DNA from: Helicobacteraceae bacterium
GTDB lineage: Bacteria; Campylobacterota; Campylobacteria; Campylobacterales; Sulfurimonadaceae
NCBI GenBank assembly: GCA_030613795.1
Contig: JAUWLG010000079.1
Location: 1-6,410 of the forward strand
Length of the DNA stretch: 6,410 nt
Direction of reading: 5' to 3'
Shown: positions 1 through 5,752 of the stretch, in pieces
How positions within the stretch are numbered: position 1 is the first letter of the stretch
How the letters are laid out: every line of letters starts with the position of its first letter
Program-made: the position numbers and the translations under genes
Notes under the pieces: model-generated
Seen by the model: only the letters and a program-made list of their open reading frames with translations
Database searches by the model: none
Told to the model about the DNA's origin: nothing

Positions 1-541
1 ACCGGTCTATAAGATACCAAGTGGCATTAAAAAGCAGGTGGCGTATAGACTTGAGAGCTGCTCTCTAGATGAGAAGGTGATGGTTGTCGGCGGCGGCGAC
101 TCTGCGATAGAGTACGCGGTTGATCTTGCCCATAAAAATGAGGTGAGTATCTGTTACCGCCGTGAGAACTTCCGCCGTGCTAACCCGACTAACCAAAAAG
201 ATATTGCTGATGCTTTGGAAAAGGGAACTGTTAGAGCGATTCTTGGTGTCAACATTTTGACGCTTGAAGATGATGATGGCAAGGTCAGAGTCGTGCTGGA
301 TGAAGGTGAAGCTGAGAGTTATGACAGGGTCATCTACGCTATTGGCGGGACGACACCAAGTGCCTTTTTGACCTCTTCAGGTATTGGGATCGAAGATGGT
401 AAACCGGTGCATGATGATAACTATATGAGTAATGTTGAAGGGCTTTATGTGGCAGGGGATATTACTCAGGAGAGTGGGGGTTCTATAGCCTTAGGCCTTA
501 ACCATGGTTTTGCAATAGCAAACCACATTCTCAAGTCCTAG
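1..541 (+). CDS. fqrB: FqrB-like flavodoxin/NADPH oxidoreductase, 3' part (5' end outside window)
   Basis: A thioredoxin-reductase-like flavoprotein whose reading frame is open to the left edge; 179 codons are visible, frame starting at base 2, ending in TAG at 539-541. Seen: an NADPH-binding Rossmann motif GGGDSAIE (visible residues 30-37), the NADPH 2'-phosphate motif YRRENFRR (52-59), YAIGG, and a C-terminal FAD motif VAGD (150-153) followed by GGSIALGLNHG. The redox-active CxxC of true thioredoxin reductases should lie about 17 residues before GGG; only one Cys (residue 20) is there, so disulfide reduction is unlikely. Family knowledge: Helicobacter pylori HP1164 and C. jejuni Cj0559 (FqrB) are CxxC-less relatives that exchange electrons between NADPH and flavodoxin, linked to pyruvate and 2-oxoglutarate oxidoreductases. 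The sequence around the NADPH motif and C-terminus resembles that group as I remember it. A GTG at 38 is internal, not the start. The alternative is a generic ferredoxin-NADP reductase. Confidence 0.75.
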   Translation, partial: PVYKIPSGIKKQVAYRLESCSLDEKVMVVGGGDSAIEYAVDLAHKNEVSICYRRENFRRANPTNQKDIADALEKGTVRAILGVNILTLEDDDGKVRVVLDEGEAESYDRVIYAIGGTTPSAFLTSSGIGIEDGKPVHDDNYMSNVEGLYVAGDITQESGGSIALGLNHGFAIANHILKS

Positions 542-560
542 CTTCGGCGCATCTTGCGTC

Positions 561-606
561 TAACTCAGACACTCCACGTGCACTAGCACGCTATCGGTCT
601 GAGTTA
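561..606. other. Large two-tier hairpin in the convergent intergenic region
   Basis: A perfect 10-bp inverted repeat (561-570 TAACTCAGAC, 597-606 GTCTGAGTTA) encloses a 26-nt loop. Inside the loop is a second short stem, CGTGC (577-581) with GCACG (586-590), around a 4-nt ACTA loop. It lies 19 bp past the fqrB stop and about 95 bp past the end of the opposing glutamate dehydrogenase gene. No T tract follows on either strand, so it is not a textbook intrinsic terminator. A bidirectional transcript end, 3'-end protecting stem or protein-binding palindrome is possible. The structure is read directly; the role is inferred. Confidence 0.5.
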
Positions 607-652
607 AACACAATCTACACCAAATCTGAAATTTTCAAGTTTAGTCTGTATT

Positions 653-676
653 AAGATGAGCTTCGCCATCTTTCTT
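653..676 (+). terminator. Candidate rho-independent terminator for fqrB
   Basis: AAGATG (653-658) pairs with CATCTT (667-672). After one bulged A (659) the stem continues as GC/GC (660-661 with 665-666) around a TTC loop, giving an 8-bp stem. It is followed by a T-rich tail (TTTCTT, 671-676) on the plus strand. This is the best intrinsic terminator downstream of fqrB, about 110 bp after its stop. The stem is only moderately GC-rich and the tail is interrupted by a C, so the call is tentative. Confidence 0.4.
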
Positions 677-689
677 AGCACTTAGCACT
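674..689. repeat. Short tandem repeat (CTTAGCA, 2.3 copies)
   Basis: Two exact copies of the heptamer CTTAGCA (674-680 and 681-687) plus a partial third (CT) sit between the two CTTCG hairpins in the convergent intergenic region. This is seen directly. Function is unknown and it may simply be slippage-derived. Confidence 0.6.
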
Positions 690-702
690 GATGCGAAGCA
701 TC
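690..702 (-). other. Small hairpin abutting the gdh stop codon
   Basis: GATGC (690-694) and GCATC (698-702) are perfect inverted repeats around a GAA loop (TTC on the minus strand). The stem overlaps the first base of the stop codon of the glutamate dehydrogenase gene at 702-704. It could be part of that gene's 3' end or terminator, but no T tract follows on the minus strand. It shares the CTTCG core with the hairpin at 653-672. Confidence 0.35.
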
Positions 703-3700
703 TATAACGCCATCACCATTAACTGATTAATAGTAATCACGACCTCTTTCACCTCTTTATGTTCTTCGCTAAGTAGCTTATCTATCTGTGCTACTGTTTT
801 TTCAAAGTGAGGAGTATCACTGTCTAGGTAGTTTTCAAAGGCCTCTTGCGGTGATTCGCCAGCACGTTGAAAGCTTAAGATCTTTTGTGTGAGGTTGACA
901 ACAATAAATTCGATGTAGTGAAGCATCTGTGCTTTGATTTCCCGATCGGCATCTTCATTGATCTTAAGGTCATCGAGGATTTTCAGCAGTTTCATGATCT
1001 TCATCTGGCGGAAGATAAGGTAAAAAAGGTTGGCAACACTTTCAAAAGTGTTGTCGGTATGCTCTTTGATGACAATAGCAGCAACTGCAAAGCGAAGGTA
1101 GTCGATGGTGGTGAAAAAGCGGTTAAAATGTTCATTGTCAGCGACTAGTTCTTGATCGATCTCATCAGTGTCTAGTGTGTTTAGAAGTGTATATAGACGA
1201 TCTTTATAGTCAAGGATATGGGCAGAATCGATCTGTTCGGAGTCGAGGTAGTTCAACATCCACTTGGTTGAAAAGGTGAGTGTTCTTTCAATCTTACTCA
1301 AAAGCTCATATTGTGTCCTAAGCGGCATGCTGTAATCGTGTCGAAATATCTCAAAACGTATATCGTTGGCGCCAAAAAGGTTGTTACCGATAAGGTAGGA
1401 CTTGATCTTATTCAAGAACTTTTCTTGGCCTATCTGGTTATAGTCGTGAACAAAACTGGCACCCTGCAGATTGATAATGGTGTCTGCAATGACAGTGGCG
1501 ATGATCTGTCTTCTAAGCGGATGGGATTTGACCTCGTGTTCATAAACACTGACAAAAGATTTTGGAAAATATTTGTACAGAAAGTCGACACTGTACTCTT
1601 CGTCAATTAAAGTGCTATCGAGCAGCAACTTTTTAACAAATATCTTGGAATAAGAGAGCAGCGAGGAGAGGACAGGTCTGACGATTGCACCATCCTTGGT
1701 CAAAATGCTTTTTATATTTTCTGTTTTGGGGATAAAGAAATCTCTACGATTAAACGCTTCGATGTTCTCACTCAAGATATCAATGGTGCTGTTAAAGTCA
1801 TTAGGGTAAAGACGACTAAGCGCTTGATCACGCGAAATGGCGAGTGCCTGACGATAGTTGCTCCACAAGACCATATTGACAACCTGCTGAGTCAATGATT
1901 GCAGGGTGTCTCGACTCTCTTTTTCGTTGATCAGCCCTTTCTCTTTGAGGATGTTAAGCAGGATCTTTAGGTTGACCTCATGATCTGAGGTATCCACACC
2001 AGCCGCATTGTCAATACCGTCAATATTGATCTTACCGCCTCCGACCGCGTACTCAATACGGGCTCTTTGTGTAAATCCGAGATTACCGCCTTCACAGACA
2101 ATCCCACATCGGAGTTCAGTCGCATCAACACGGACTGCCTCATTCTGCTTGTCACCAAGATCCAGATTGCTCTCTTCGGAGTGTTTGACATAGGTCCCGA
2201 CACCGCCATTGAAAAGAAGGTCGACTTTCATACATAAAAGTGCTTTTGCAAGATCTTCACCGCTCATCACATGCTTTTGCGTACGAAGCATTGCTTGCAT
2301 CTCCGGACTCAGCTCTATTGCTTTGTCGCTGCGTAAAAATACACCGCCGCCTTTGGAGATCAGCGCACGGTTATAAGCGCTCCATGAACCGTCTTTAGCG
2401 ATAAATAGGCGTTGTCTCTCTTCATAAGAAGTCGCAGGGATAGGATCAGGATCGATAAAGATCTCTTTATGCGAGATAGCACCTAGAAGTCTAAAGTGTT
2501 TGGACTCTAACAAACCATTTCCAAAGACGTCGCCGTTCATCGAACCGATCCCGACAACTGAGATACTCTCTTCTCTGAAGTTGACCCCTTTTTCTAAAAA
2601 GAAGCGTTCGGTTGACTTGAGTGAACCTTTGGCTGTAATACCGAGCTCTTTGTGGCCAAAACCGTTGGAGCCGCCACTGGCAAAGGCATCCCCAAGCCAG
2701 AAGTTTCGCTCAATTGCAATGGCATTGGCGATATCACTCATAGCTGCTGTTCCTTTGTCGGCCGCGACGACAAAGTAGGGGTCTTCATCATCATAGGCGA
2801 TGATCTCTTTGTTGCGTACCACTTCGCCATCAACACGGTCGTCGACCAAGTCAAGCAGGTTATTGATAAAACAGGAGTAGATCTCTTTAAAAAACTCTTT
2901 AGAGATCTCACTTTTTTCACGGTGGATGACAAAACCGCCTTTAGCGCCATCGGGGATAATGATGGCATTTTTCCCCTCTTGAGTGATCATCAGTGATTTG
3001 ATCTCGGTACGAAAATCTTCATGGCGTTCACTCCAGCGAAGTCCACCGCGTGAGATGTTGGACATACGAAGATGGATACCGGAAAAATCTTTGTGGGAGA
3101 CAAAGGTCTCGATGCGAGGCTGCATCCCTTTAAGGTTATGCGCAAAATTTTCTGTGTCTATCTTAAAGGCAATACTCTCATGATCAAAAAAGTAGTTTGT
3201 TCGTACGGTTGATTGGATCAGGGCATAGGTGAGTTTTAAAATTTTATCATCTGTGATGTTGGGTACTTGTTTGATACTGGCTTCGATCAACTCTTCGAGC
3301 TCTTTCATCTTTTTTTTGCGTGCAGTGATCGTCGGATTGAACTTGGTATTAAAGTAGTGCAAAAAGAGGGTTGCCATCTCTGCTTGTGTTGTCAGGGTAT
3401 GTAAAAAACTGCCTAGATTGATGGAGAGCACAGCCTGATTCATATAGTCGACCATCGCTTTGAGAAGAGAGAGCTGTCTGAGGTTTAAGTTCTGTACACA
3501 CACTAGAGAAAAGAGTTGAGAGACCTTAAAACTCTCCCCTTTAAGTGTTTGAGTGATAACTGTTTCGATGTTGGCTTTTGCATGTGTTATCTCTTTTATT
3601 TTGACGAGATTAAGGTTGAAACGTTTGAGGTGGATGGTCTCTTCTCTATGTTCAAAACTGAAAGCGACTTCATCGATAATGTTAAAACCGAAGTGGTGCA

Positions 3701-3893
3701 AGATCGGCATGATGAGTGAGAGCATCAGGGCTTGTTGTGAATAGATACGGATCGCAACAGTCTCACCTTCGATGAGTACCTGAACGATGATCTTCTCTTT
3801 TTCTATACGTGTAATAAGGTCTTCTGAAATATTGATATCATCAGGGGTCAGCAGTTGTGCACAGATGGCGTTCATCATCTCATTTTGAGGCAT
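702..3893 (-). CDS. gdhB: NAD-specific glutamate dehydrogenase, large (Bac_GDH-type) family
   Basis: Catalyses NAD-dependent oxidative deamination of glutamate to 2-oxoglutarate and ammonium in the cytoplasm, usually in the catabolic direction. The 1063-residue frame is intact. Conserved blocks in order: SRGGLRWSERHEDFR (281-295); K308 in QEGKN and PDGAKGG with the likely catalytic K318; DPYFVVAADKGT (371-382); GDAFASGGSNGFGHK (401-415); NAD-binding GIGSMNGDVFGNG (448-460); NGGVGTYVK (562-570); and a glycine-rich EGGNLGFTQRARIEYA block from 601. The first 240 or so residues match nothing I recognise and would hold any regulatory domain. Length is far below the roughly 1600-residue GDH180 enzymes of most Proteobacteria and close to the about 115-kDa class, so this is a compact version. 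The ATG at 3891-3893 has AAGGA six bases upstream (complement of 3900-3904), favouring it over in-frame ATGs at codons 6 and 7. It is transcribed alone, convergent with fqrB. The gene symbol is provisional. Confidence 0.93.
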   Translation of the reverse strand: MPQNEMMNAICAQLLTPDDINISEDLITRIEKEKIIVQVLIEGETVAIRIYSQQALMLSLIMPILHHFGFNIIDEVAFSFEHREETIHLKRFNLNLVKIKEITHAKANIETVITQTLKGESFKVSQLFSLVCVQNLNLRQLSLLKAMVDYMNQAVLSINLGSFLHTLTTQAEMATLFLHYFNTKFNPTITARKKKMKELEELIEASIKQVPNITDDKILKLTYALIQSTVRTNYFFDHESIAFKIDTENFAHNLKGMQPRIETFVSHKDFSGIHLRMSNISRGGLRWSERHEDFRTEIKSLMITQEGKNAIIIPDGAKGGFVIHREKSEISKEFFKEIYSCFINNLLDLVDDRVDGEVVRNKEIIAYDDEDPYFVVAADKGTAAMSDIANAIAIERNFWLGDAFASGGSNGFGHKELGITAKGSLKSTERFFLEKGVNFREESISVVGIGSMNGDVFGNGLLESKHFRLLGAISHKEIFIDPDPIPATSYEERQRLFIAKDGSWSAYNRALISKGGGVFLRSDKAIELSPEMQAMLRTQKHVMSGEDLAKALLCMKVDLLFNGGVGTYVKHSEESNLDLGDKQNEAVRVDATELRCGIVCEGGNLGFTQRARIEYAVGGGKINIDGIDNAAGVDTSDHEVNLKILLNILKEKGLINEKESRDTLQSLTQQVVNMVLWSNYRQALAISRDQALSRLYPNDFNSTIDILSENIEAFNRRDFFIPKTENIKSILTKDGAIVRPVLSSLLSYSKIFVKKLLLDSTLIDEEYSVDFLYKYFPKSFVSVYEHEVKSHPLRRQIIATVIADTIINLQGASFVHDYNQIGQEKFLNKIKSYLIGNNLFGANDIRFEIFRHDYSMPLRTQYELLSKIERTLTFSTKWMLNYLDSEQIDSAHILDYKDRLYTLLNTLDTDEIDQELVADNEHFNRFFTTIDYLRFAVAAIVIKEHTDNTFESVANLFYLIFRQMKIMKLLKILDDLKINEDADREIKAQMLHYIEFIVVNLTQKILSFQRAGESPQEAFENYLDSDTPHFEKTVAQIDKLLSEEHKEVKEVVITINQLMVMAL

Positions 3894-3931
3894 AATGAAT
3901 CCTTTAATGTATTAGTCTATGAGTTTTAATT

Positions 3932-3940
3932 ATTGTAACA
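3932..3940 (-). promoter_or_regulatory. Candidate extended -10 promoter of the glutamate dehydrogenase gene
   Basis: The minus strand reads TGTTACAAT, matching the extended -10 pattern TGnTAtAAT with one mismatch in the hexamer. It would start RNA near 3925, giving a leader of about 30 nt that contains the AAGGA ribosome binding site. No -35 of TTGACA type lies 17 bp upstream, which is common in Campylobacterota promoters. It sits only about 20 bp from the end of the EAL relic. Confidence 0.5.
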
Positions 3941-3959
3941 CAGTAAGGCTAGAGGTGCC

Positions 3960-4170
3960 CTATAAAATGATCTCTTTTTGGGTGACAGTGGCTTGAGCTT
4001 TGTCACAGTAGTGACCTTGTCCATAGGTTACACCGATCTCTCGAAGTTTTAGGGCAGTCTCCTTTGTCTCAAATAAACTCGGCAACAGTTTCAACGCCTA
4101 GTGTTTTTGCATAGTGAACAATGGTCTGGTCAGAAGAGAGTGTCAGGTCAAGAAAAAGCATACGTCCCAA
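3960..4170 (-). pseudogene. C-terminal relic of an EAL-domain (c-di-GMP phosphodiesterase) gene, frameshifted and 5'-truncated
   Basis: Read on the minus strand, 4072 upward encodes SDQTIVHYAKTLGVETVAEF and then I, and runs straight into TGA (4069-4071). Skipping one base at 4071 restores an open frame, ETKETALKLREIGVTYGQGH, then YCDKAQATVTQKEIIL and TAG at 3960-3962. Joined, this matches the last third of EAL domains: the IV..AK.LG.xTVAEFV helix/strand and the GV.Y.QGY final motif. The catalytic EAL motif, the DDFG loop and most of the domain are absent; upstream the frame is closed at 4189-4191 and MqnA begins its own 3' end at 4233. Such proteins hydrolyse cyclic di-GMP; this piece cannot. 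There is no start codon with a ribosome binding site. The 5' boundary is uncertain; recognisable similarity begins near 4150. Confidence 0.75.
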
Positions 4171-4232
4171 TTTAAATAATAATGGTTGTCAGGATGCAGC
4201 GGTGCTAGAAGGGGTTGTTTTAAACTGCTCTA
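4171..4232. other. Unassigned spacer between the EAL relic and mqnA
   Basis: These 62 bases follow the mqnA stop, which is doubled in frame (TAA at 4233-4235 then TAG just downstream). They carry no recognisable gene, hairpin terminator or promoter. They may be further decayed sequence from the EAL gene or from whatever rearrangement removed its 5' part. Confidence 0.4.
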
Positions 4233-4889
4233 TTAAAGATATTTTTTAGAAAGATGCCAGAACTTACGCAGGCCGGCCTTTGCTTTGTTATCCAGTTCAT
4301 AAGAGATGAAGGTAAGGTAGTGTTGGATCGCTTTTGTAGAGATACCGGTACGTTTTGAGGCATTTATAAGCTGGTATTGCGGGATCTTCTGGCTGCTTTT
4401 TGTAAAGGCACGCGCGAGTTTTTTGATCTCTTTGTCATGTTGATGGTAACAGAGTAGGGCAAAGACAAAAGGCAGGTTGTACTTGTCGTGCCATGCTTTG
4501 GCAAGATCGATGGCATTCTCATCGCCTTGGAGGTAGTGCCGAAGCGCTTTGTCGCCGATCAGTACCTCACCTTTTAGACCAAGTACCTTAGCCAAGACGT
4601 TAGAACTTGCACTCTCTGTGTCCTCCTGCTCGGTTTCAGAGGGGAGAAGAAGAACACTCAAAACCTCTTTTTTAGCGATGATGCCCAAGTCAACATACTG
4701 CTCTTTCTGGGCTTTAATACTGGAGATGAAAGCAGCGTCAACACGTCTGGCTGCATACTCCGTGTTAATCTTTGAAGGGACCCCTTTTTTATAGCGAAAG
4801 CTCATGTAGTGACGTGTTGAGCGGCTATAACGTTTCATAAAGAGGTGAAAAGGGAGGAGGTTCAAGTATTCTATCTTGCCAAATAACAT
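4233..4889 (-). CDS. mqnA: Chorismate dehydratase MqnA (futalosine menaquinone pathway)
   Basis: MqnA removes water from chorismate to give 3-enolpyruvylbenzoate, the first step of the futalosine route to menaquinone, in the cytoplasm. The 218-residue protein shows the family pattern: an N-terminal KIEYLNLLPF strand with N10 (equivalent to the substrate-binding Asn of characterised MqnA); VDAAFIS (50-56); VLSVLLLPS with S78; SASSNVLAKVLGLKG (93-107) followed by VLIGDKAL (109-116); and DLAKAWHDKYNLPFVFAL (128-145). The periplasmic-binding-protein-like fold has no signal peptide here, as expected. It is shorter than the roughly 270-residue Thermus/Streptomyces enzymes, which I believe is normal for Campylobacterota. 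The ATG at 4887-4889 has GGAG six bases upstream (complement of 4896-4899). The gene ends with tandem stops TAA TAG and is divergent from moaD, with its own -10 box at 4916-4921. No partner menaquinone gene is in view. Confidence 0.9.
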   Translation of the reverse strand: MLFGKIEYLNLLPFHLFMKRYSRSTRHYMSFRYKKGVPSKINTEYAARRVDAAFISSIKAQKEQYVDLGIIAKKEVLSVLLLPSETEQEDTESASSNVLAKVLGLKGEVLIGDKALRHYLQGDENAIDLAKAWHDKYNLPFVFALLCYHQHDKEIKKLARAFTKSSQKIPQYQLINASKRTGISTKAIQHYLTFISYELDNKAKAGLRKFWHLSKKYL

Positions 4890-4915
4890 CTCTGTCTCCC
4901 CGCTTTTTTATTGCA

Positions 4916-4921
4916 ATTATA
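4916..4921 (-). promoter_or_regulatory. Candidate -10 box of the mqnA promoter
   Basis: A perfect TATAAT on the minus strand, inside GGCTATAATTGC. It predicts an RNA start near 4909 and a leader of about 20 nt that just includes the ribosome binding site. No TTGACA-like -35 exists; the region where it should be is occupied by the pyrimidine-rich heptamer array starting 9 bp upstream. Confidence 0.6.
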
Positions 4922-4930
4922 GCCAAAGGA

Positions 4931-4958
4931 GTGAAGAGGAAAGGGTAAAGAGTGAAGA
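4931..4958 (+). repeat. Heptamer array, left arm (GTGAAGA-type, about 4 units)
   Basis: Consecutive seven-base units in phase: GTGAAGA (4931-4937), GGAAAGG (4938-4944), GTAAAGA (4945-4951), GTGAAGA (4952-4958). The consensus is GTRAAGR, all purine except the T. The array is oriented opposite to the one at 4979-5027 and lies in the mqnA -35 region. Confidence 0.7.
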
Positions 4959-4978
4959 GAGGTAATGAATGGGCGCTT

Positions 4979-5027
4979 TTTACTCCCTTTTCTCCTCACC
5001 CTTCACCCTTCACCCTCTGCCCTTTAC
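4979..5027 (-). repeat. Heptamer array, right arm (GTGAAGG-type, about 7 units)
   Basis: Read on the minus strand from 5027 down, seven in-phase heptamers follow: GTAAAGG, GCAGAGG, GTGAAGG, GTGAAGG, GTGAGGA, GAAAAGG, GAGTAAA. Two central copies (5000-5013) are exact. It is the same repeat family as 4931-4958 in the opposite orientation, separated from it by 20 bp. The end nearest moaD is 10 bp from that gene's -10 box. Confidence 0.75.
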
Positions 5028-5034
5028 CATTAAA

Positions 5035-5043
5035 TGCTATAAT
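5035..5043 (+). promoter_or_regulatory. Extended -10 promoter of the moaD-moaE-moeA operon
   Basis: TGCTATAAT is a perfect match to the extended -10 consensus (TGn then TATAAT). RNA should begin near 5050, giving a leader of about 38 nt with the ribosome binding site GAGGA at 5078-5082. There is no TTGACA -35; the heptamer array occupies that region. No other promoter is evident before moaE or moeA. Confidence 0.65.
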
Positions 5044-5088
5044 CGCGTTAATAATATAGAGGGTAAAAACCCCTTTTGAGGATAAACA

Positions 5089-5310
5089 ATGGTACGTGTA
5101 GAATTTTTAGGACCGATACAAAAAGAGGCTTTAGAGATTGAAGCTGCAACACTTCATGATGTAGCAGCGGCACTTCAAAATGATGCAGAAGTCAAAGATT
5201 GGTTAGAGACGTGTGCTGTAGCTGTCAATGACACTTTGGTCAAAAGTCTTGATACAGCACTAAAGTCTGGTGACAAGGTCTCTTTACTTCCTCCTGTCTG
5301 CGGTGGTTGA
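5089..5310 (+). CDS. moaD: Molybdopterin synthase sulfur-carrier subunit MoaD
   Basis: MoaD is the small ubiquitin-like subunit of molybdopterin synthase. Its C-terminal glycine is adenylated by MoeB/MoaB-type enzymes and converted to a thiocarboxylate that supplies the dithiolene sulfurs of molybdopterin. The 73-residue protein is a typical small MoaD (family about 75-90) with a beta-grasp pattern: MVRVEFLGPIQ strand, an acidic helix (TLHDVAAALQ), AVAVNDTLV, GDKVSLLPPVCGG. The terminal diglycine (72-73), essential for activation, is present and exactly terminal. The ATG at 5089 has GAGGA six bases upstream. It is the first gene of the operon: the stop at 5308-5310 is one base before the moaE ATG. 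Expression is probably set by the extended -10 at 5035-5043. Identity is secure because of the diglycine end and the adjacent moaE. Confidence 0.93.
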   Translation: MVRVEFLGPIQKEALEIEAATLHDVAAALQNDAEVKDWLETCAVAVNDTLVKSLDTALKSGDKVSLLPPVCGG

Positions 5311-5311
5311 T

Positions 5312-5752
5312 ATGTTAGAACTTTTTGACGGTCCTGTTCCTGTAGAGGAGATCTTGGTTCGTTGGTATAGAGATGAAGCGGGCAGTAATTATGGTGCTTA
5401 CATCCCGTTTATCGGGACGATCCGCGACGAAGATGAGATCTCGGGACTGAGTTTTGACATCTATGAGCCGATCTTGGAGTCATGGTTTAACGCATGGCAA
5501 GAAAAAGCTAAAGAGGCGGGGGCAATTTTGAAGATGGCCCACTCTCGCGGTGACGTACCGCTGCACACCTCTTCGTATATTGCGGCAGTCTTCTCTCCTA
5601 AACGTAAGGTGGCACTTAAGATGATCAACGATTTTGTTGAGGACTTTAAAGCGAGCGCACCGATCTGGAAGTATGATCTTAAAGATGGTAAACGCCTTTA
5701 TGCGGCTGATCGTTCAACACCGATCAGCGGTTCGGGTCTTTTAGGAGAGTAG
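5312..5752 (+). CDS. moaE: Molybdopterin synthase catalytic subunit MoaE
   Basis: MoaE binds cyclic pyranopterin monophosphate and, with two thiocarboxylated MoaD, builds the dithiolene of molybdopterin. The chosen ATG at 5312 gives 146 residues, a normal MoaE length; a longer reading from 5270 would overlap moaD and add a 14-residue tail unlike the family. Visible features: GAYIPFIGTIRD (28-39), matching the F.G.(V/I)R loop; the beta-strand LSFDIYEP where most family members read LEYEAYE; SRGDVPLHTSSYIAAVFSP then KRK (about 78-99); and SAPIWKYDLKDGKR (115-128). K120 of the IWK motif, and K124 or K127, correspond to the active-site lysines of Escherichia coli MoaE (K119, K126). GGTGG, at 5302-5306 inside moaD, is the likely ribosome site and implies translational coupling. 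The usual HR before the last helix is replaced by KR. Confidence 0.93.
   Translation: MLELFDGPVPVEEILVRWYRDEAGSNYGAYIPFIGTIRDEDEISGLSFDIYEPILESWFNAWQEKAKEAGAILKMAHSRGDVPLHTSSYIAAVFSPKRKVALKMINDFVEDFKASAPIWKYDLKDGKRLYAADRSTPISGSGLLGE

Noticed and set aside
38..40. GTG as the start of the first gene
   Set aside because: The frame is open to base 2 and the upstream residues (YKIPSGIKKQ) fit the family's interdomain segment, so the gene begins outside the window.
885..3744. Several plus-strand and alternative-frame open stretches of 60-114 codons within the glutamate dehydrogenase gene
   Set aside because: They are antisense or out-of-frame shadows of a clearly conserved long gene, with no ribosome sites and protein sequences unlike known families.
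4143..4228. Short open stretch in frame with mqnA after its tandem stops (contains PLHPDNHYYLNWDVCFF)
   Set aside because: It would need readthrough of TAA TAG, has no start codon with a ribosome site, matches nothing I recognise and overlaps the EAL relic; most likely chance.
4549..4794. Plus-strand 81-codon open stretch opposite mqnA
   Set aside because: It is an antisense shadow of the conserved MqnA frame.
4931..5027. CRISPR array or insertion-sequence terminal repeats
   Set aside because: Units are seven bases with no spacers, there is no transposase, and the arms are tandem degenerate repeats rather than a single terminal repeat.
5050..5088. Possible molybdenum-cofactor riboswitch or attenuator in the moaD leader (GGGT-AAAA-ACCC then CTTTT at 5061-5077)
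   Set aside because: The leader is only about 38 nt, far too short for the Moco RNA motif, and the stem is four base pairs; it is likely just A/T- and C-rich leader sequence.
5270..5311. Upstream ATG extension of moaE (14 extra residues)
   Set aside because: It lies inside moaD, has no suitable ribosome site and adds residues not seen in MoaE; the ATG at 5312 follows the moaD stop and gives a normal length.
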